Of a stretch of DNA of 64,000 nucleotides, positions 33,773 through 42,992 are shown in pieces. The notes under the pieces were generated by a model, which did not search any database, had not been told where the DNA came from, and was given only the letters and a program-made list of their open reading frames with translations. Within the stretch, counting starts at the first letter, position 1. Every line of letters starts with the position of its first letter. The stretch is from AWTP1-18 sp036504515 (lineage in GTDB: Bacteria; Pseudomonadota; Gammaproteobacteria; Burkholderiales; Rhodocyclaceae), in contig DASXVA010000012.1 of the NCBI GenBank assembly GCA_036504515.1, forward strand, positions 310,001 to 374,000, given 5' to 3'. Both the position numbers and the translations under genes were made by a program.

Positions 33773-34243
33773 ATGGACCAGTTGCTCTCCGCCCTCAAAG
33801 ACTATGCAGCGATTATTGTCGCTTGTCTTGCTGCTGCTGTCTCAATAGTGAATCTCACGTTGAGCACTCGTTTGAGTGAAGGAAGAGAACGACGCAAAGT
33901 TCTTTGGGAACGAGAGCTAGATCGCTTTTCCGAACTTGAAGACACCGCAGGCCGGCTTGTTGAAGACCTGCTTTCCTACAATATCCGTTCAGACACAGAG
34001 CGTTCTGCTGCGTTGGAGAGGCTTCAACTCTTACGCGGTTCGACGGGGCGCTTCCTTCGTTACCCTACTATTGCTGCGGCTCTTCGAGATGTCACTCACT
34101 CTGCTGGTTGGTACATCTCTCAAGACATGAAGCATGAGACGAAAGCTGAATTCGAAGAGGCCAGAAACGACGTCACAACTAGCTTTTCAAAGCTCATCTC
34201 CGCCATCGATAAGACACTCAAGAGTGCCCCCAAAAGGCTCTAA
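33773..34243 (+). CDS. Integron cassette 2 protein, membrane-anchored coiled-coil, function unknown
   Basis: 156 residues, not recognised. An N-terminal hydrophobic segment (AAIIVACLAAAVSIVNLTL, about 12-30) precedes a charged helical stretch RLSEGRERRKVLWERELDRFSELEDTAG likely to form a coiled coil, then a second helical region. The plan is the same as in cassette 1: one anchor, Arg-rich border, helical body, but no clear sequence similarity. The ATG is eight bases after the recombination point. Its stop codon TAA lies inside the R'' box of its attC (CTCTAAC). The cassette spans 33765-34318. Confidence 0.75.
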   Translation: MDQLLSALKDYAAIIVACLAAAVSIVNLTLSTRLSEGRERRKVLWERELDRFSELEDTAGRLVEDLLSYNIRSDTERSAALERLQLLRGSTGRFLRYPTIAAALRDVTHSAGWYISQDMKHETKAEFEEARNDVTTSFSKLISAIDKTLKSAPKRL

Positions 34244-34324
34244 CATGGCGCTTAACCTCGCTCCCTTCGGTCGCTGGACGCTGCGCGATAAAGCCGCGCA
34301 AGGCCGGTTACCTTCACGTTAACG
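34237..34324 (+). other. attC site of cassette 2
   Basis: R'' GGCTCTAAC (34236-34244) is the exact nine-base reverse complement of the cassette's start GTTAGAGCC (33764-33772). A central hairpin TGCGCG/CGCGCA lies near 34282-34300, and the site ends GGTTACCTTCACGTTAACG with the cut after G34318. Confidence 0.85.
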
Positions 34325-34328
34325 CCAT

Positions 34329-34805
34329 ATGCGACTGATCACTATGCTTAGCCGTGCAGATTTACTGCTTTCTCGTATCGGGCTGGTGGGTGCCTGTGCC
34401 TTAGGTGCCGCAGCTATCCTCGTGTTGTTCGGCGTAGAGCAACTATCCGGCACCTGTGAAGTGGCTGCAAATTGCGGCGTTGCACTCGCAATTGTCGTTG
34501 GTGCTCTACATAACGCCGTGCTGTGGCAGCGGTTTGGTTTCTTTCTCAAGGGGCTGTCGTTCAAAGAACTCTACGACCAATGTCCGCGCTTCCTCATTTT
34601 TCTTGCTATCGGCGGTCTAGCGTCGGTCATGGGGCTTCTTTCGCTGAGAACATCGGCCCGGGTATCCGGCGGCTACGCTGCTCTAGTGATTGCATCCTTT
34701 CTTGTCGCCTGGTTCTCGATGAGCCTCGGTCAGATCACCTCGCTACTCTATGGCGCAAACCCATCATTCCACCGGACCTGCGCGAAATACCGCGCAGGCC
34801 GCTGA
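34329..34805 (+). CDS. Integron cassette 3 protein, four-helix membrane protein, function unknown
   Basis: 158 residues, not recognised. Four hydrophobic stretches are visible (about 15-35, 46-66, 84-103 and 110-135), with LRTSARVSGG and FGVEQLSGTCEVAANCG as loops holding two Cys. The last residues (RTCAKYRAGR) are encoded by the attC hairpin, so the true C-terminus overlaps the recombination site. ATG at 34329 is ten bases after the recombination point; an internal ATG at 34344 is possible. The cassette spans 34319-34814. Confidence 0.7.
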   Translation: MRLITMLSRADLLLSRIGLVGACALGAAAILVLFGVEQLSGTCEVAANCGVALAIVVGALHNAVLWQRFGFFLKGLSFKELYDQCPRFLIFLAIGGLASVMGLLSLRTSARVSGGYAALVIASFLVAWFSMSLGQITSLLYGANPSFHRTCAKYRAGR

Positions 34806-34820
34806 ATTCAGACGTTGAAA
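34749..34820 (+). other. attC site of cassette 3
   Basis: TATGGCGCAAAC (34749-34760) matches the reverse complement of the cassette's start (34318-34329) at ten of 12 positions. A perfect hairpin CCTGCGCG/CGCGCAGG lies at 34777-34798, and the site ends GAATTCAGACGTTGAAA, with the cut after G34814. It is slightly shorter than the other two. The 45 bases that follow up to relA carry no gene. Confidence 0.8.
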
Positions 34821-34859
34821 CCGTAGAAAAATCCAATGTTCAGCTAATCGCTGAATCAA

Positions 34860-37049
34860 TCAGCCCCGGCTCACCGCCAACACCCCCGCCACCTCACCCA
34901 ATAGCGCAAAGATGCGCTGCAAGGCTGCCGTGCCCGGCACTTCCACGGTAAAGCACATGCGGGCGGTGCTGCCCCTCGACAGGGTATTTACGGCAGTGAC
35001 GTTGAGTTTTTCCTTGGAAAAGACTTCGGAAATATCCCGCAGCAAGCCCTGCCTGTCGTTGGATTCCACGATCAGGTCGATGGGGTAAAGGGCATCCTGT
35101 TGGCCCTGGCCCCACTCGGCGGAGATCACCCGTTCCGGGTTGCGGTTGGACATGTTGCGGAAGTTGAGGCAGGTCAGGCGATGGATAGACACGCCCTTGC
35201 CCCGGGTGACGAAACCGGTAATGGCGTCCGGCGGTGCGGGTTTGCAGCAGCGGCCCAGTTGGGTGAGTAGTTTGTCCACGCCGACGATGAGCACCTTGGA
35301 GTCGCCAGCCTTGCTGCGGCGAGTGACGATTTCTGGTTCGGCTTCCACCGGCGCGCCGCGCAGGACGGTCTGGATGGCCCGTTGCCCCAGTTCGCCGTGA
35401 CCGGCGACGAGAAACATGGCTTCGGCAGTCTTGAAGCCGAGCTTGTGGGCCAGGTCTTCCAAGTTGGCTTGGGACTGACCTTCCCGCTGTAGTTCTTTGG
35501 TGACGAAGGCGCGGCCCTGAATTAAAACCTCGGCCTCTTCCTGAGCGACGAACCACTGCTTGACCTTGCGCCGGGCGCCGGCGCTGGTGATGTAGCCCTG
35601 GGTGGGATTGAGCCAGTCGCGGGAAGGACCGCCGGTTTTGGCGGCCACCACTTCGACCCGCTGGCCGTTGAGCAGCGGGCGGTTAAGGGAAACCAACTGA
35701 CCATCCACCTTGGCACCGCGGCAACGGTGGCCCAGGTCGGTGTGCAGGCGATAGGCGAAGTCCAGGGGCGTGGCGCCTCGGGGCAAGTCGATCACCCGGC
35801 CTTGAGGCGTTAACACATAGATGGTGTCGTCGAGGGAGGCGCGCTTGAAGCGTTCCACCCACTGGGAGGAATCGGTCACCTCGTCGCGCCACGACAAGAG
35901 GCTGCGCAACAGGGCGATCTTTTCGTCGTAGTCGGAGTCGGCGACGGTGGGGGCGCCGGCCTCTTTGTAGCGCCAGTGGGCGGCGACGCCCAACTCGGCG
36001 TGCTGGTGCATTTCCCGGGTGCGAATCTGCACTTCCAGGGAGCGACCGTCTTCCGCCAGTACGGCGGTGTGCAGGGAGCGGTAGTCGTTTCCCTTGGGCT
36101 GGGTGATGTAGTCGTCGAACTCGCCATGCACCGGCTGCCAGAGCTGATGCACAAGGCCCAGGGCGGTGTAGCAGTCTTTCACCTCATCGACGATGACGCG
36201 CAGGGCGCGAATGTCGTAGACCTGTTCAAAGTCCAGATGCTTGGCCCGCATCTTGTTCCAGATGCTGTAGATGTGTTTGGGCCGGCCATAGACTTCGGCC
36301 TTGACGCCCAGGTTGGCCAGCTCTTCACGAATGCGCTTGACGGCGTTGTTGATGAAGGCTTCCCGCTCCAGCCGCTTTTCGTCCAGCATCTTGGCGATGC
36401 GTTTGTAGGTGGCGGGTTCGAGAAAACGGAAGGACAGGTCTTCCAGTTCCCACTTGAAATTCCAGACGCCGAGGCGATTGGCCAGGGGGGCGTAGATGTC
36501 CAGGCTTTCCCGGGCGAACTCCCGGCGCGGTGTTTCGAACTGTTCGTCCTTCTGCTCCGACAACCAGCGCAAGGTCTGGGTGCGGGAGGCCAGGCGCAGC
36601 ATGACGACACGGATGTCCTCCACCATGGCCAGTAGCATCTTGCGCAGGACTTCGGTTTGTTCCTTGACCGGATTGCTGTCGTCGCTGCGGGTCAGCAGCC
36701 GCAGGGGCGCCAACCGGTGCAGGCCCTTGACCAGTTGGGCGATGGGAGCACCAAACTTTTCGGCAAGAACTTCGTCGCCGTCGGGCTGATCGGTAAAGAC
36801 GTCGAACAGGAGCGCCGCGATCCGGGTTTCCAGATCGTGGTTCTGCCCGGCCAGGATGACGGCCATGGCCATGGCGTGGAGCAACACCGGCTCGCCGGTG
36901 CCCAGGGTGCGCTCGCCGTAGGTTTCCCGGGCGAAGGAGAAGGCGGCTTGAAGCTGAGCCTTCTCAGCGTCGTTCAGCCCGACTTCGGCCAGATGCAGGG
37001 CATCGACCGCAAGCGCGTCTCCAGAGAAGGCATGAACGACGGAAACCAT
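34860..37049 (-). CDS. relA: (p)ppGpp synthetase RelA
   Basis: 729 residues. The N-terminal HD region is degenerate: instead of HDxxED it reads LFDVFTD, so hydrolase activity is expected to be absent. The synthetase domain is intact (YGRPKHIYSIWNKM, KGNDYRSLHT, EVQIRT) and has the EFDD motif typical of RelA rather than the RFKD of bifunctional SpoT. TGS domain (YVLTPQGRVIDLPRG) and C-terminal ACT domain follow. It makes pppGpp on stalled ribosomes at amino-acid starvation. The end of the gene directly borders the integron; the stop is 45 bp from the last cassette cut, and no terminator is left between. Confidence 0.95.
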   Translation of the reverse strand: MVSVVHAFSGDALAVDALHLAEVGLNDAEKAQLQAAFSFARETYGERTLGTGEPVLLHAMAMAVILAGQNHDLETRIAALLFDVFTDQPDGDEVLAEKFGAPIAQLVKGLHRLAPLRLLTRSDDSNPVKEQTEVLRKMLLAMVEDIRVVMLRLASRTQTLRWLSEQKDEQFETPRREFARESLDIYAPLANRLGVWNFKWELEDLSFRFLEPATYKRIAKMLDEKRLEREAFINNAVKRIREELANLGVKAEVYGRPKHIYSIWNKMRAKHLDFEQVYDIRALRVIVDEVKDCYTALGLVHQLWQPVHGEFDDYITQPKGNDYRSLHTAVLAEDGRSLEVQIRTREMHQHAELGVAAHWRYKEAGAPTVADSDYDEKIALLRSLLSWRDEVTDSSQWVERFKRASLDDTIYVLTPQGRVIDLPRGATPLDFAYRLHTDLGHRCRGAKVDGQLVSLNRPLLNGQRVEVVAAKTGGPSRDWLNPTQGYITSAGARRKVKQWFVAQEEAEVLIQGRAFVTKELQREGQSQANLEDLAHKLGFKTAEAMFLVAGHGELGQRAIQTVLRGAPVEAEPEIVTRRSKAGDSKVLIVGVDKLLTQLGRCCKPAPPDAITGFVTRGKGVSIHRLTCLNFRNMSNRNPERVISAEWGQGQQDALYPIDLIVESNDRQGLLRDISEVFSKEKLNVTAVNTLSRGSTARMCFTVEVPGTAALQRIFALLGEVAGVLAVSRG

Positions 37050-37068
37050 GGGCTCGCTGTCAGCCTCC

Positions 37069-40000
37069 TCAACCCACCCAGTGACGGGCGTTGTGGAACA
37101 TGTTCATCCAGGGGCTGTCTTCGCCCATGCCCTCGGGATGCCAGGACATCTGCACGGTGCGGAAGACCCGCTCGGGGTGGGGCATCATGATGGTGAAACG
37201 GCCATCGGCGGTGGTAACGCCGGTAATGCCCTCGGGGGAACCGTTGGGGTTGTAGGGATAGCTGGTGGCGACGGAGCCTTTGTTGTCGATGTAGCGCAGG
37301 GCAGTGATCGCCTTTGCGGCATCACCGGCAAACACGGCACGGCCTTCGCCATGGGACACCACCACAGGCACCTTGCTGCCTGCCATGCCCTTGAGCAGGA
37401 TGGAAGGAGACTCGGGGATTTCCACCATGACGAAGCGGGCCTCGAACTGCTCACTGCGGTTGCGGTGGAAGGTGGGCCAGGCTTCGGCGCCGGGGATGAT
37501 GGAAGCCAGGTTGCTCATCATCTGACAGCCATTGCAAACGCCCAGGGCAAAGGTGTCGGCGCGCTGGAAGAAGGCGGCGAACTCGTCCTTGAGGCGGTTG
37601 TTGAAGAGGATGGATTTGGCCCAACCCTGACCGGCACCAAGTACGTCGCCGTAGGAGAAACCGCCGCAAGCGGCGAAGCCCTTGAAGTCGGACAGTTTGA
37701 CGCGGCAGGATTGCAGGTCAGACATATGCACATCCACGGCAGCGAAGCCGGCGCGATCAAAGGCAGCGGCCATTTCCACCTGACCATTGACGCCCTGCTC
37801 CCGCAAAATAGCCATGCGGGGCTTGGCGCCGCTATTGATGAAAGGAGCGACAGGCGTGAAGCTGGTCTGCACGATAAGGCCGGGATTCACGTCAGCAATG
37901 GCGTCGAATTCTTCCTTGGCGCAAACGGGGTCATCTCGCAGGCTGGCGATCTGGAAGCTGACACCGCTCCAAATTTGTTGCAGCTCGGCCCGGGTAGCCT
38001 TGAAGGCTTGCTTGGCATTGCGCCAGACGCGCACTTCATCGGCGGTGTTGGTGTTGCCGATCAGGTGGCTGCACTTGCCCAGACCAGCATCGCGCAGGGC
38101 CTGCATGACCGCGCTGCGGTCGGCGTGACGAATCTGCACCACGGCACCCAGTTCTTCATTGAACAGGGCCGACATCAGCTTGTCGTTGAAGCGGCCTTCG
38201 ATAACGCGGGGACCGCGCTCGATGCCGTCCACATCGTTCATCAAATCGTCGTAGCAGAGCGCGTCCAGATTCAGGGACACGCCGACACGGGAGGCGAAGG
38301 CCATTTCGCACACGGTGGCGAATAGGCCGCCGTCGGAACGGTCGTGATAGGCCAGCAGCTTGCCGTCACTGTTCAGTTGCTGAATGACGGTGAAGAAGGC
38401 TTTGAGGCTGGCCACTTCGGCATCAGGCACGGCAGCGGCGGACATCTTGGCACCTTCACCGAAGACTTGCGCCAGGGCGGAGCCGCCCAGACGGTTCTTG
38501 CCCTGGCCCAGGTCGATCAGCAGCAGTTCGGTTTCGCCCACCTCGGCATCGGCCCGCAGTTGTGGCGTCAGGGTCTTGCGCACGTCGGCGCAGGGGGCGA
38601 AGGAAGTGACGATGAGGGACAGGGGCGCGGCCACTTGCTTCGCCTCGCCCTTGTCTTCCCAGCGGGTGCGCATGGACAGGGAGTCCTTGCCTACGGGGAT
38701 GCTGATGCCCAGTTGCGGGCAGAACTCCAGGCCTACGGCCTTGACGGTATCGTAAAGGGCGGCGTCTTCGTTACCGTGACCGGCCGCGGCCATCCAGTTG
38801 GCGGAGAGCTTGATGTCGCCCAGATCCTTGATGGCAGCAGCGGCGATGTTGGTGATGGCTTCGCCCACGGCCATGCGACCGGAAGCGGCGGCATCCACCA
38901 ACGCGATGGGGGTGCGCTCGCCCATGGCGAAGCTCTCGCCCAGGTTGGTGTCGTAGCCCATGGCAGTGACGGCCACGTCGGCCACAGGCACCTGCCAGGG
39001 ACCAACGAACTGGTCGCGGGCGGTAAAGCCGCCCACGGTGCGGTCGCCAATGGTGATGAGGAAATTCTTGGAGGCCACGGAGGGCAGGCGCAGCACGCGC
39101 TCGGCAGCTTCCTTCAGGTCGAAGTTGGTGGTGTCGAATTCGCTGACGGTCACGCTGCCATGGTTGGCATTGCGGTGAACTTTTGGGGGCTTACCCAGCA
39201 GCACTTCCATGGGCATATCCACTGGCTTGTTGCCGAAGACATCGTCCTTCACTTCGAGATGGTCGTCGTCGGTGGCAACGCCCAGCACGGAGAAGGGACA
39301 ACGCTCCCGTTCGCACAGGGCGCGGAATTCTTCCAGCCGTTCCGGCGCGATGGCAAGGACGTAACGTTCTTGCGACTCATTGCTCCAGATTTCCCGGGGC
39401 GACATGCCGGGCTCTTCGGAAGGCAATGCGCGCAGATCGAACTTGGCGCCGCAACCGGCGTCGTGGGCCAGTTCGGGCATGGCATTGGAGATGCCGCCGG
39501 CGCCTACGTCGTGGATGGCGAGAATGGGATTGCCATCGCCGGGCGACAGCCCGTCGCCCTTGGCTTTTCCCATCTGCCAGCAACGGTCGATGACTTCCTG
39601 GGCGCGGCGCTGGATTTCCGGGTTACCCCGTTGCACGGAAGCGAAATCCAGATCAGCGGTATTGGTGCCGGTGGCCATGGAGGAAGCGGCTCCACCGCCG
39701 AGGCCGATGAGCATGCCAGGGCCGCCCAACTGGATTAGCAGGGAGCCGGCCTTGAAACGAATCTTGAAGGAATCCCGATCGGCGATATTGCCCACGCCGC
39801 CGGCGATCATGATGGGCTTGTGATAGCCCCGCACTTCGCCGTCGAACTCCTGCTCGAAGGTGCGGAAATAACCGGCCAAATTGGGGCGACCGAACTCGTT
39901 GTTGAAGGCAGCAGCGCCCAGGGGGCCATCGATCATGATGTCCAGAGCGGAGGCGATGCGCTCTGGCTTGCCATAGCTGGATTCCCAGGGCTGGCCGTAA

Positions 40001-41022
40001 CCGGGGATGTTCAGGTCGGAAACAGAGAAACCGCAAAGACCAGCCTTGGGTTTGGAACCGCGACCCGTGGCGCCTTCGTCGCGAATCTCACCGCCGGAGC
40101 CGGTAGCGGCGCCAGCGAAAGGCGCAATAGCGGTGGGATGGTTGTGGGTCTCCACCTTGGCCAGGATGTGGGTCTTTTCTTCCGAGTAGGCATAGCTGCC
40201 GTCGGCACGGGGGAAGAAGCGCTGAATGGTGGCGCCTTCCACCACGGCGGCGTTATCCGAGTAAGCCACCACGGTGCCCTCGGGGTGGGCCTTGTGGGTT
40301 TCGCGGATCATGCCGAACAGGGAATGGGACTGGTCCTTCCCGTCCAGGGTCCAGCTGGCGTTGAAAATCTTGTGGCGGCAATGTTCGGAGTTGGCCTGGG
40401 CGAACATCATCAATTCCACGTCGGTGGGATTGCGCCCCAGCTTGGTGAAGTTGGTCACCAGATAATCCACTTCGTCTTCAGACAGAGCCAGACCCAGTTC
40501 GCCATTGGCCTTGACCAGGGCATCACGCCCGCCGGCCAGAATGTCCACCGTGGTCAAAGGCTGGGGGGCGAAGTGGCGGAACAGCTGCTCGCCTTCGTCG
40601 ATGGTGCTCAACACGGACTCGGTCATGCGGTCGTGGAGCTTGGCGGCGATAAGCGCCTTATCCAGGCCCTTGCCGGAAAGGCGATAGGCGATGCCCCGCT
40701 CGATGCGATTGATGCCGGTGAAGCCGCAGTTGCGGGCAATGTCCGTGGCCTTGGAGGCCCAGGGAGAAATGGTGCCGATGCGGGGCGTCACCAGCAGCAG
40801 GTCGCCAGCGGTTTCCGCCGGCAGGCTGGCAGGGATGCCGAGCAAATCCTTGAGGCGGGCTTGTTCGCTCTCGGCTAAAGCGCTTTCCGTTTCGACGAAG
40901 TACCAGTGTTCAGCCTGAAGTCCGGCCAGGCCTGGAGCGACGGCACGAACCTGCTCGACAAGACGGGAAAGACGGGAAGCGGAAAAGGCGGCAGTGCCGC
41001 GCAGCTTGAGGATTTGGGGCAT
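37069..41022 (-). CDS. purL: Phosphoribosylformylglycinamidine synthase
   Basis: 1317 residues, the large single-chain PurL of beta- and gammaproteobacteria. N-terminal linker and two AIRS-like halves (FMGP/ATP binding, for example MFAQANSEHCRHKIFNA and ATGSGGEIRDEGATGRG) precede a C-terminal class I amidotransferase domain with nucleophile Cys in GVCNGCQMM and the His/Glu pair in MPHPERVFR. It makes formylglycinamidine ribonucleotide in purine synthesis, with glutamine as nitrogen donor. relA lies 19 bp downstream in the same direction. Confidence 0.97.
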   Translation of the reverse strand: MPQILKLRGTAAFSASRLSRLVEQVRAVAPGLAGLQAEHWYFVETESALAESEQARLKDLLGIPASLPAETAGDLLLVTPRIGTISPWASKATDIARNCGFTGINRIERGIAYRLSGKGLDKALIAAKLHDRMTESVLSTIDEGEQLFRHFAPQPLTTVDILAGGRDALVKANGELGLALSEDEVDYLVTNFTKLGRNPTDVELMMFAQANSEHCRHKIFNASWTLDGKDQSHSLFGMIRETHKAHPEGTVVAYSDNAAVVEGATIQRFFPRADGSYAYSEEKTHILAKVETHNHPTAIAPFAGAATGSGGEIRDEGATGRGSKPKAGLCGFSVSDLNIPGYGQPWESSYGKPERIASALDIMIDGPLGAAAFNNEFGRPNLAGYFRTFEQEFDGEVRGYHKPIMIAGGVGNIADRDSFKIRFKAGSLLIQLGGPGMLIGLGGGAASSMATGTNTADLDFASVQRGNPEIQRRAQEVIDRCWQMGKAKGDGLSPGDGNPILAIHDVGAGGISNAMPELAHDAGCGAKFDLRALPSEEPGMSPREIWSNESQERYVLAIAPERLEEFRALCERERCPFSVLGVATDDDHLEVKDDVFGNKPVDMPMEVLLGKPPKVHRNANHGSVTVSEFDTTNFDLKEAAERVLRLPSVASKNFLITIGDRTVGGFTARDQFVGPWQVPVADVAVTAMGYDTNLGESFAMGERTPIALVDAAASGRMAVGEAITNIAAAAIKDLGDIKLSANWMAAAGHGNEDAALYDTVKAVGLEFCPQLGISIPVGKDSLSMRTRWEDKGEAKQVAAPLSLIVTSFAPCADVRKTLTPQLRADAEVGETELLLIDLGQGKNRLGGSALAQVFGEGAKMSAAAVPDAEVASLKAFFTVIQQLNSDGKLLAYHDRSDGGLFATVCEMAFASRVGVSLNLDALCYDDLMNDVDGIERGPRVIEGRFNDKLMSALFNEELGAVVQIRHADRSAVMQALRDAGLGKCSHLIGNTNTADEVRVWRNAKQAFKATRAELQQIWSGVSFQIASLRDDPVCAKEEFDAIADVNPGLIVQTSFTPVAPFINSGAKPRMAILREQGVNGQVEMAAAFDRAGFAAVDVHMSDLQSCRVKLSDFKGFAACGGFSYGDVLGAGQGWAKSILFNNRLKDEFAAFFQRADTFALGVCNGCQMMSNLASIIPGAEAWPTFHRNRSEQFEARFVMVEIPESPSILLKGMAGSKVPVVVSHGEGRAVFAGDAAKAITALRYIDNKGSVATSYPYNPNGSPEGITGVTTADGRFTIMMPHPERVFRTVQMSWHPEGMGEDSPWMNMFHNARHWVG

Positions 41023-41148
41023 GGTAGGAACGCCGGAGCGAAGACGTGAACAAGGCGGGAAATAGCGGCAAACGCCGAGGCCGAATTATACCTGTCTGCA
41101 CTCCCTGCTCCGTCTCGCAAACCATGGAAAATCCAGCGCCGGAAATGC

Positions 41149-41192
41149 AAAAGGCCCGTCGCAAAATCAAATTTGACGACGGGCCTTTTTTG
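41149..41192 (-). terminator. Terminator after the first tRNA-Ala gene
   Basis: Stem GGCCCGTCG/CGACGGGCC flanked by A- and T-runs, with a 15-base loop, just downstream of the leftward tRNA gene. A near copy lies at 41404-41437. Confidence 0.88.
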
Positions 41193-41195
41193 TTT

Positions 41196-41271
<76 letters not shown>

Positions 41272-41403
41272 GAAACAGAGGCGCGGATTATAGACATATT
41301 TTTCCGGCTGGTTTGCTTGCGATGAAATTATTCTGCCGCCCCCCCCTTCTCCATCCACGCCGACATGTGGAGATAAAGCAGATAAAGCGGAAATCAGAAA
41401 AGC

Positions 41404-41437
41404 AAAAGGCCCGTCGCATTCACGACGGGCCTTTTTT
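41404..41437 (-). terminator. Terminator after the second tRNA-Ala gene
   Basis: Stem AAAAGGCCCGTCG/CGACGGGCCTTTT with a short loop, nearly the same sequence as at 41149-41192, so the tRNA-terminator unit is duplicated. Confidence 0.9.
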
Positions 41438-41441
41438 GTTT

Positions 41442-41517
<76 letters not shown>

Positions 41518-41573
41518 AAACAGAGACGCGCATTATAGATATTTTTTTTTCGTTGTAAAGCCTGAGCCGATTA

Positions 41574-42986
41574 TCAGGCGCTGCCGATCACCTTGCCCGG
41601 ATTCATCAGGCCGCGAGGATCAAAGGCGGCTTTGACTGCCCGCATCATGTCCATTTCCACAGCGCTCTTGTAGCGCAGGATTTCTTCCCGCTTGAGCTGG
41701 CCAAGACCGTGCTCGGCAGAAATGGAGCCGCCCAGCTCATGAACCAGATCATGCACGAGCAGATTGACGGCATCCGACTGGGCAATGAAGGCAGCGTTGT
41801 CCTGGGCTGCCGGCTTGGATTGGTTGTAGTGCAGATTGCCGTCACCGATATGGCCAAAGCAGACGATGCGCAATCCCGGAAATTGCTGCTCCAGAAGGGC
41901 GTCGGCTCGGGCGATGAATTCGGCAATGCACGACAGCGGCACGGCAATGTCGTGCTTGATGGAAACCCCTTCGATGCGCTGGGCTTCGGAAACATTCTCC
42001 CGCAGGGACCACAGGGCTTGCACCTGGGCTTCGCTGCTGGCAATGGTTGCATCGAGCACGATGCCAAGTTCCAGAGCATCGACCAAGGACTGCTCCAAGG
42101 GCGTTGTCAGATCGCTCACCAGCGTATCGGAAAGCTCGACCAGTACCTGCCAGCCATACTTCTCGGCAAAGGGCTCCCGACTATTGGGGATGTGCTTGAG
42201 CACCAGATCCAGCGCTTCGCGCCCCACAATCTCGAAGGCGGTGACACGATCACCAACAACATTGCGCAAGCGCGTCAGCAAAGCCACGGCCGCCGCAGGA
42301 TCGACAACGGCGACCCAGGCGGTGACTTTGACGCGCGGCTCGGGAAACAGCTTGAGTACGGCAGCGGTAATCAGGCCCAAAGTACCTTCGGCGCCGATGA
42401 ACAGGTGCTTGAGGTCGTAGCCGGTGTTGTCCTTGCGCAGCCCGCGCAAACCATTCCAGAGGCGGCCATCGGGCAGCACGGCTTCTATGCCGAGCACCAG
42501 ATCGCGGGTATTGCCGTAACGCAGCACCTGAACGCCGCCAGCGTTGGTGGACAGGTTGCCACCTATCGTGGCGCTGCCTTCGGAGGCCAGGGACAAAGGA
42601 AAGAAACGCCCCGCCTGGGCAGCGGCCTGCTGCACTTCATACAGGGTGCAACCCGCTTCCACGGTCAGGGTGTTGTTATCTTTATCAACGGCGCGGATTT
42701 TCTTGAGGCGGTTCAGACTAATGACCACCTCCGATCTTTTCCCGGTGGGGGTCGCTCCACCGCAAAGCCCGGTATTGCCGCCCTGGGGCACGATGGCGAC
42801 ACCGCCTTCACTGCAGAGCCGAACAACTGCGGCAACCTCCTCCGCCGTGGCAGGACGCACCACGCAAAGGGAAGCCCCTTGATAGCGGCCTCGCCAATCG
42901 GCGTTATAGGCGGCGGTGTCCTCCTCGTTGGTCAGTACATGGGATGCCCCGACCACTTCCCGCAGGGCTGCAAGCAGGGCATCCAT
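41574..42986 (-). CDS. FAD-linked oxidase, D-2-hydroxyglutarate/D-lactate dehydrogenase type
   Basis: 470 residues. The N-terminal PCMH-type FAD domain has PQGGNTGLCGGATP and SEGSATIGGNLSTNAGG; the C-terminal cap domain has GHIGDGNLHYN and ISAEHGLGQLKRE. This is the GlcD/D2HGDH/Dld superfamily; motifs fit D-2-hydroxyglutarate dehydrogenase-like enzymes best, but D-lactate cannot be excluded. The gene is six bases downstream of rimO in the same direction and may be co-transcribed with it. The tRNA-Ala genes follow. Confidence 0.88.
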   Translation of the reverse strand: MDALLAALREVVGASHVLTNEEDTAAYNADWRGRYQGASLCVVRPATAEEVAAVVRLCSEGGVAIVPQGGNTGLCGGATPTGKRSEVVISLNRLKKIRAVDKDNNTLTVEAGCTLYEVQQAAAQAGRFFPLSLASEGSATIGGNLSTNAGGVQVLRYGNTRDLVLGIEAVLPDGRLWNGLRGLRKDNTGYDLKHLFIGAEGTLGLITAAVLKLFPEPRVKVTAWVAVVDPAAAVALLTRLRNVVGDRVTAFEIVGREALDLVLKHIPNSREPFAEKYGWQVLVELSDTLVSDLTTPLEQSLVDALELGIVLDATIASSEAQVQALWSLRENVSEAQRIEGVSIKHDIAVPLSCIAEFIARADALLEQQFPGLRIVCFGHIGDGNLHYNQSKPAAQDNAAFIAQSDAVNLLVHDLVHELGGSISAEHGLGQLKREEILRYKSAVEMDMMRAVKAAFDPRGLMNPGKVIGSA

Positions 42987-42992
42987 GTTGCG

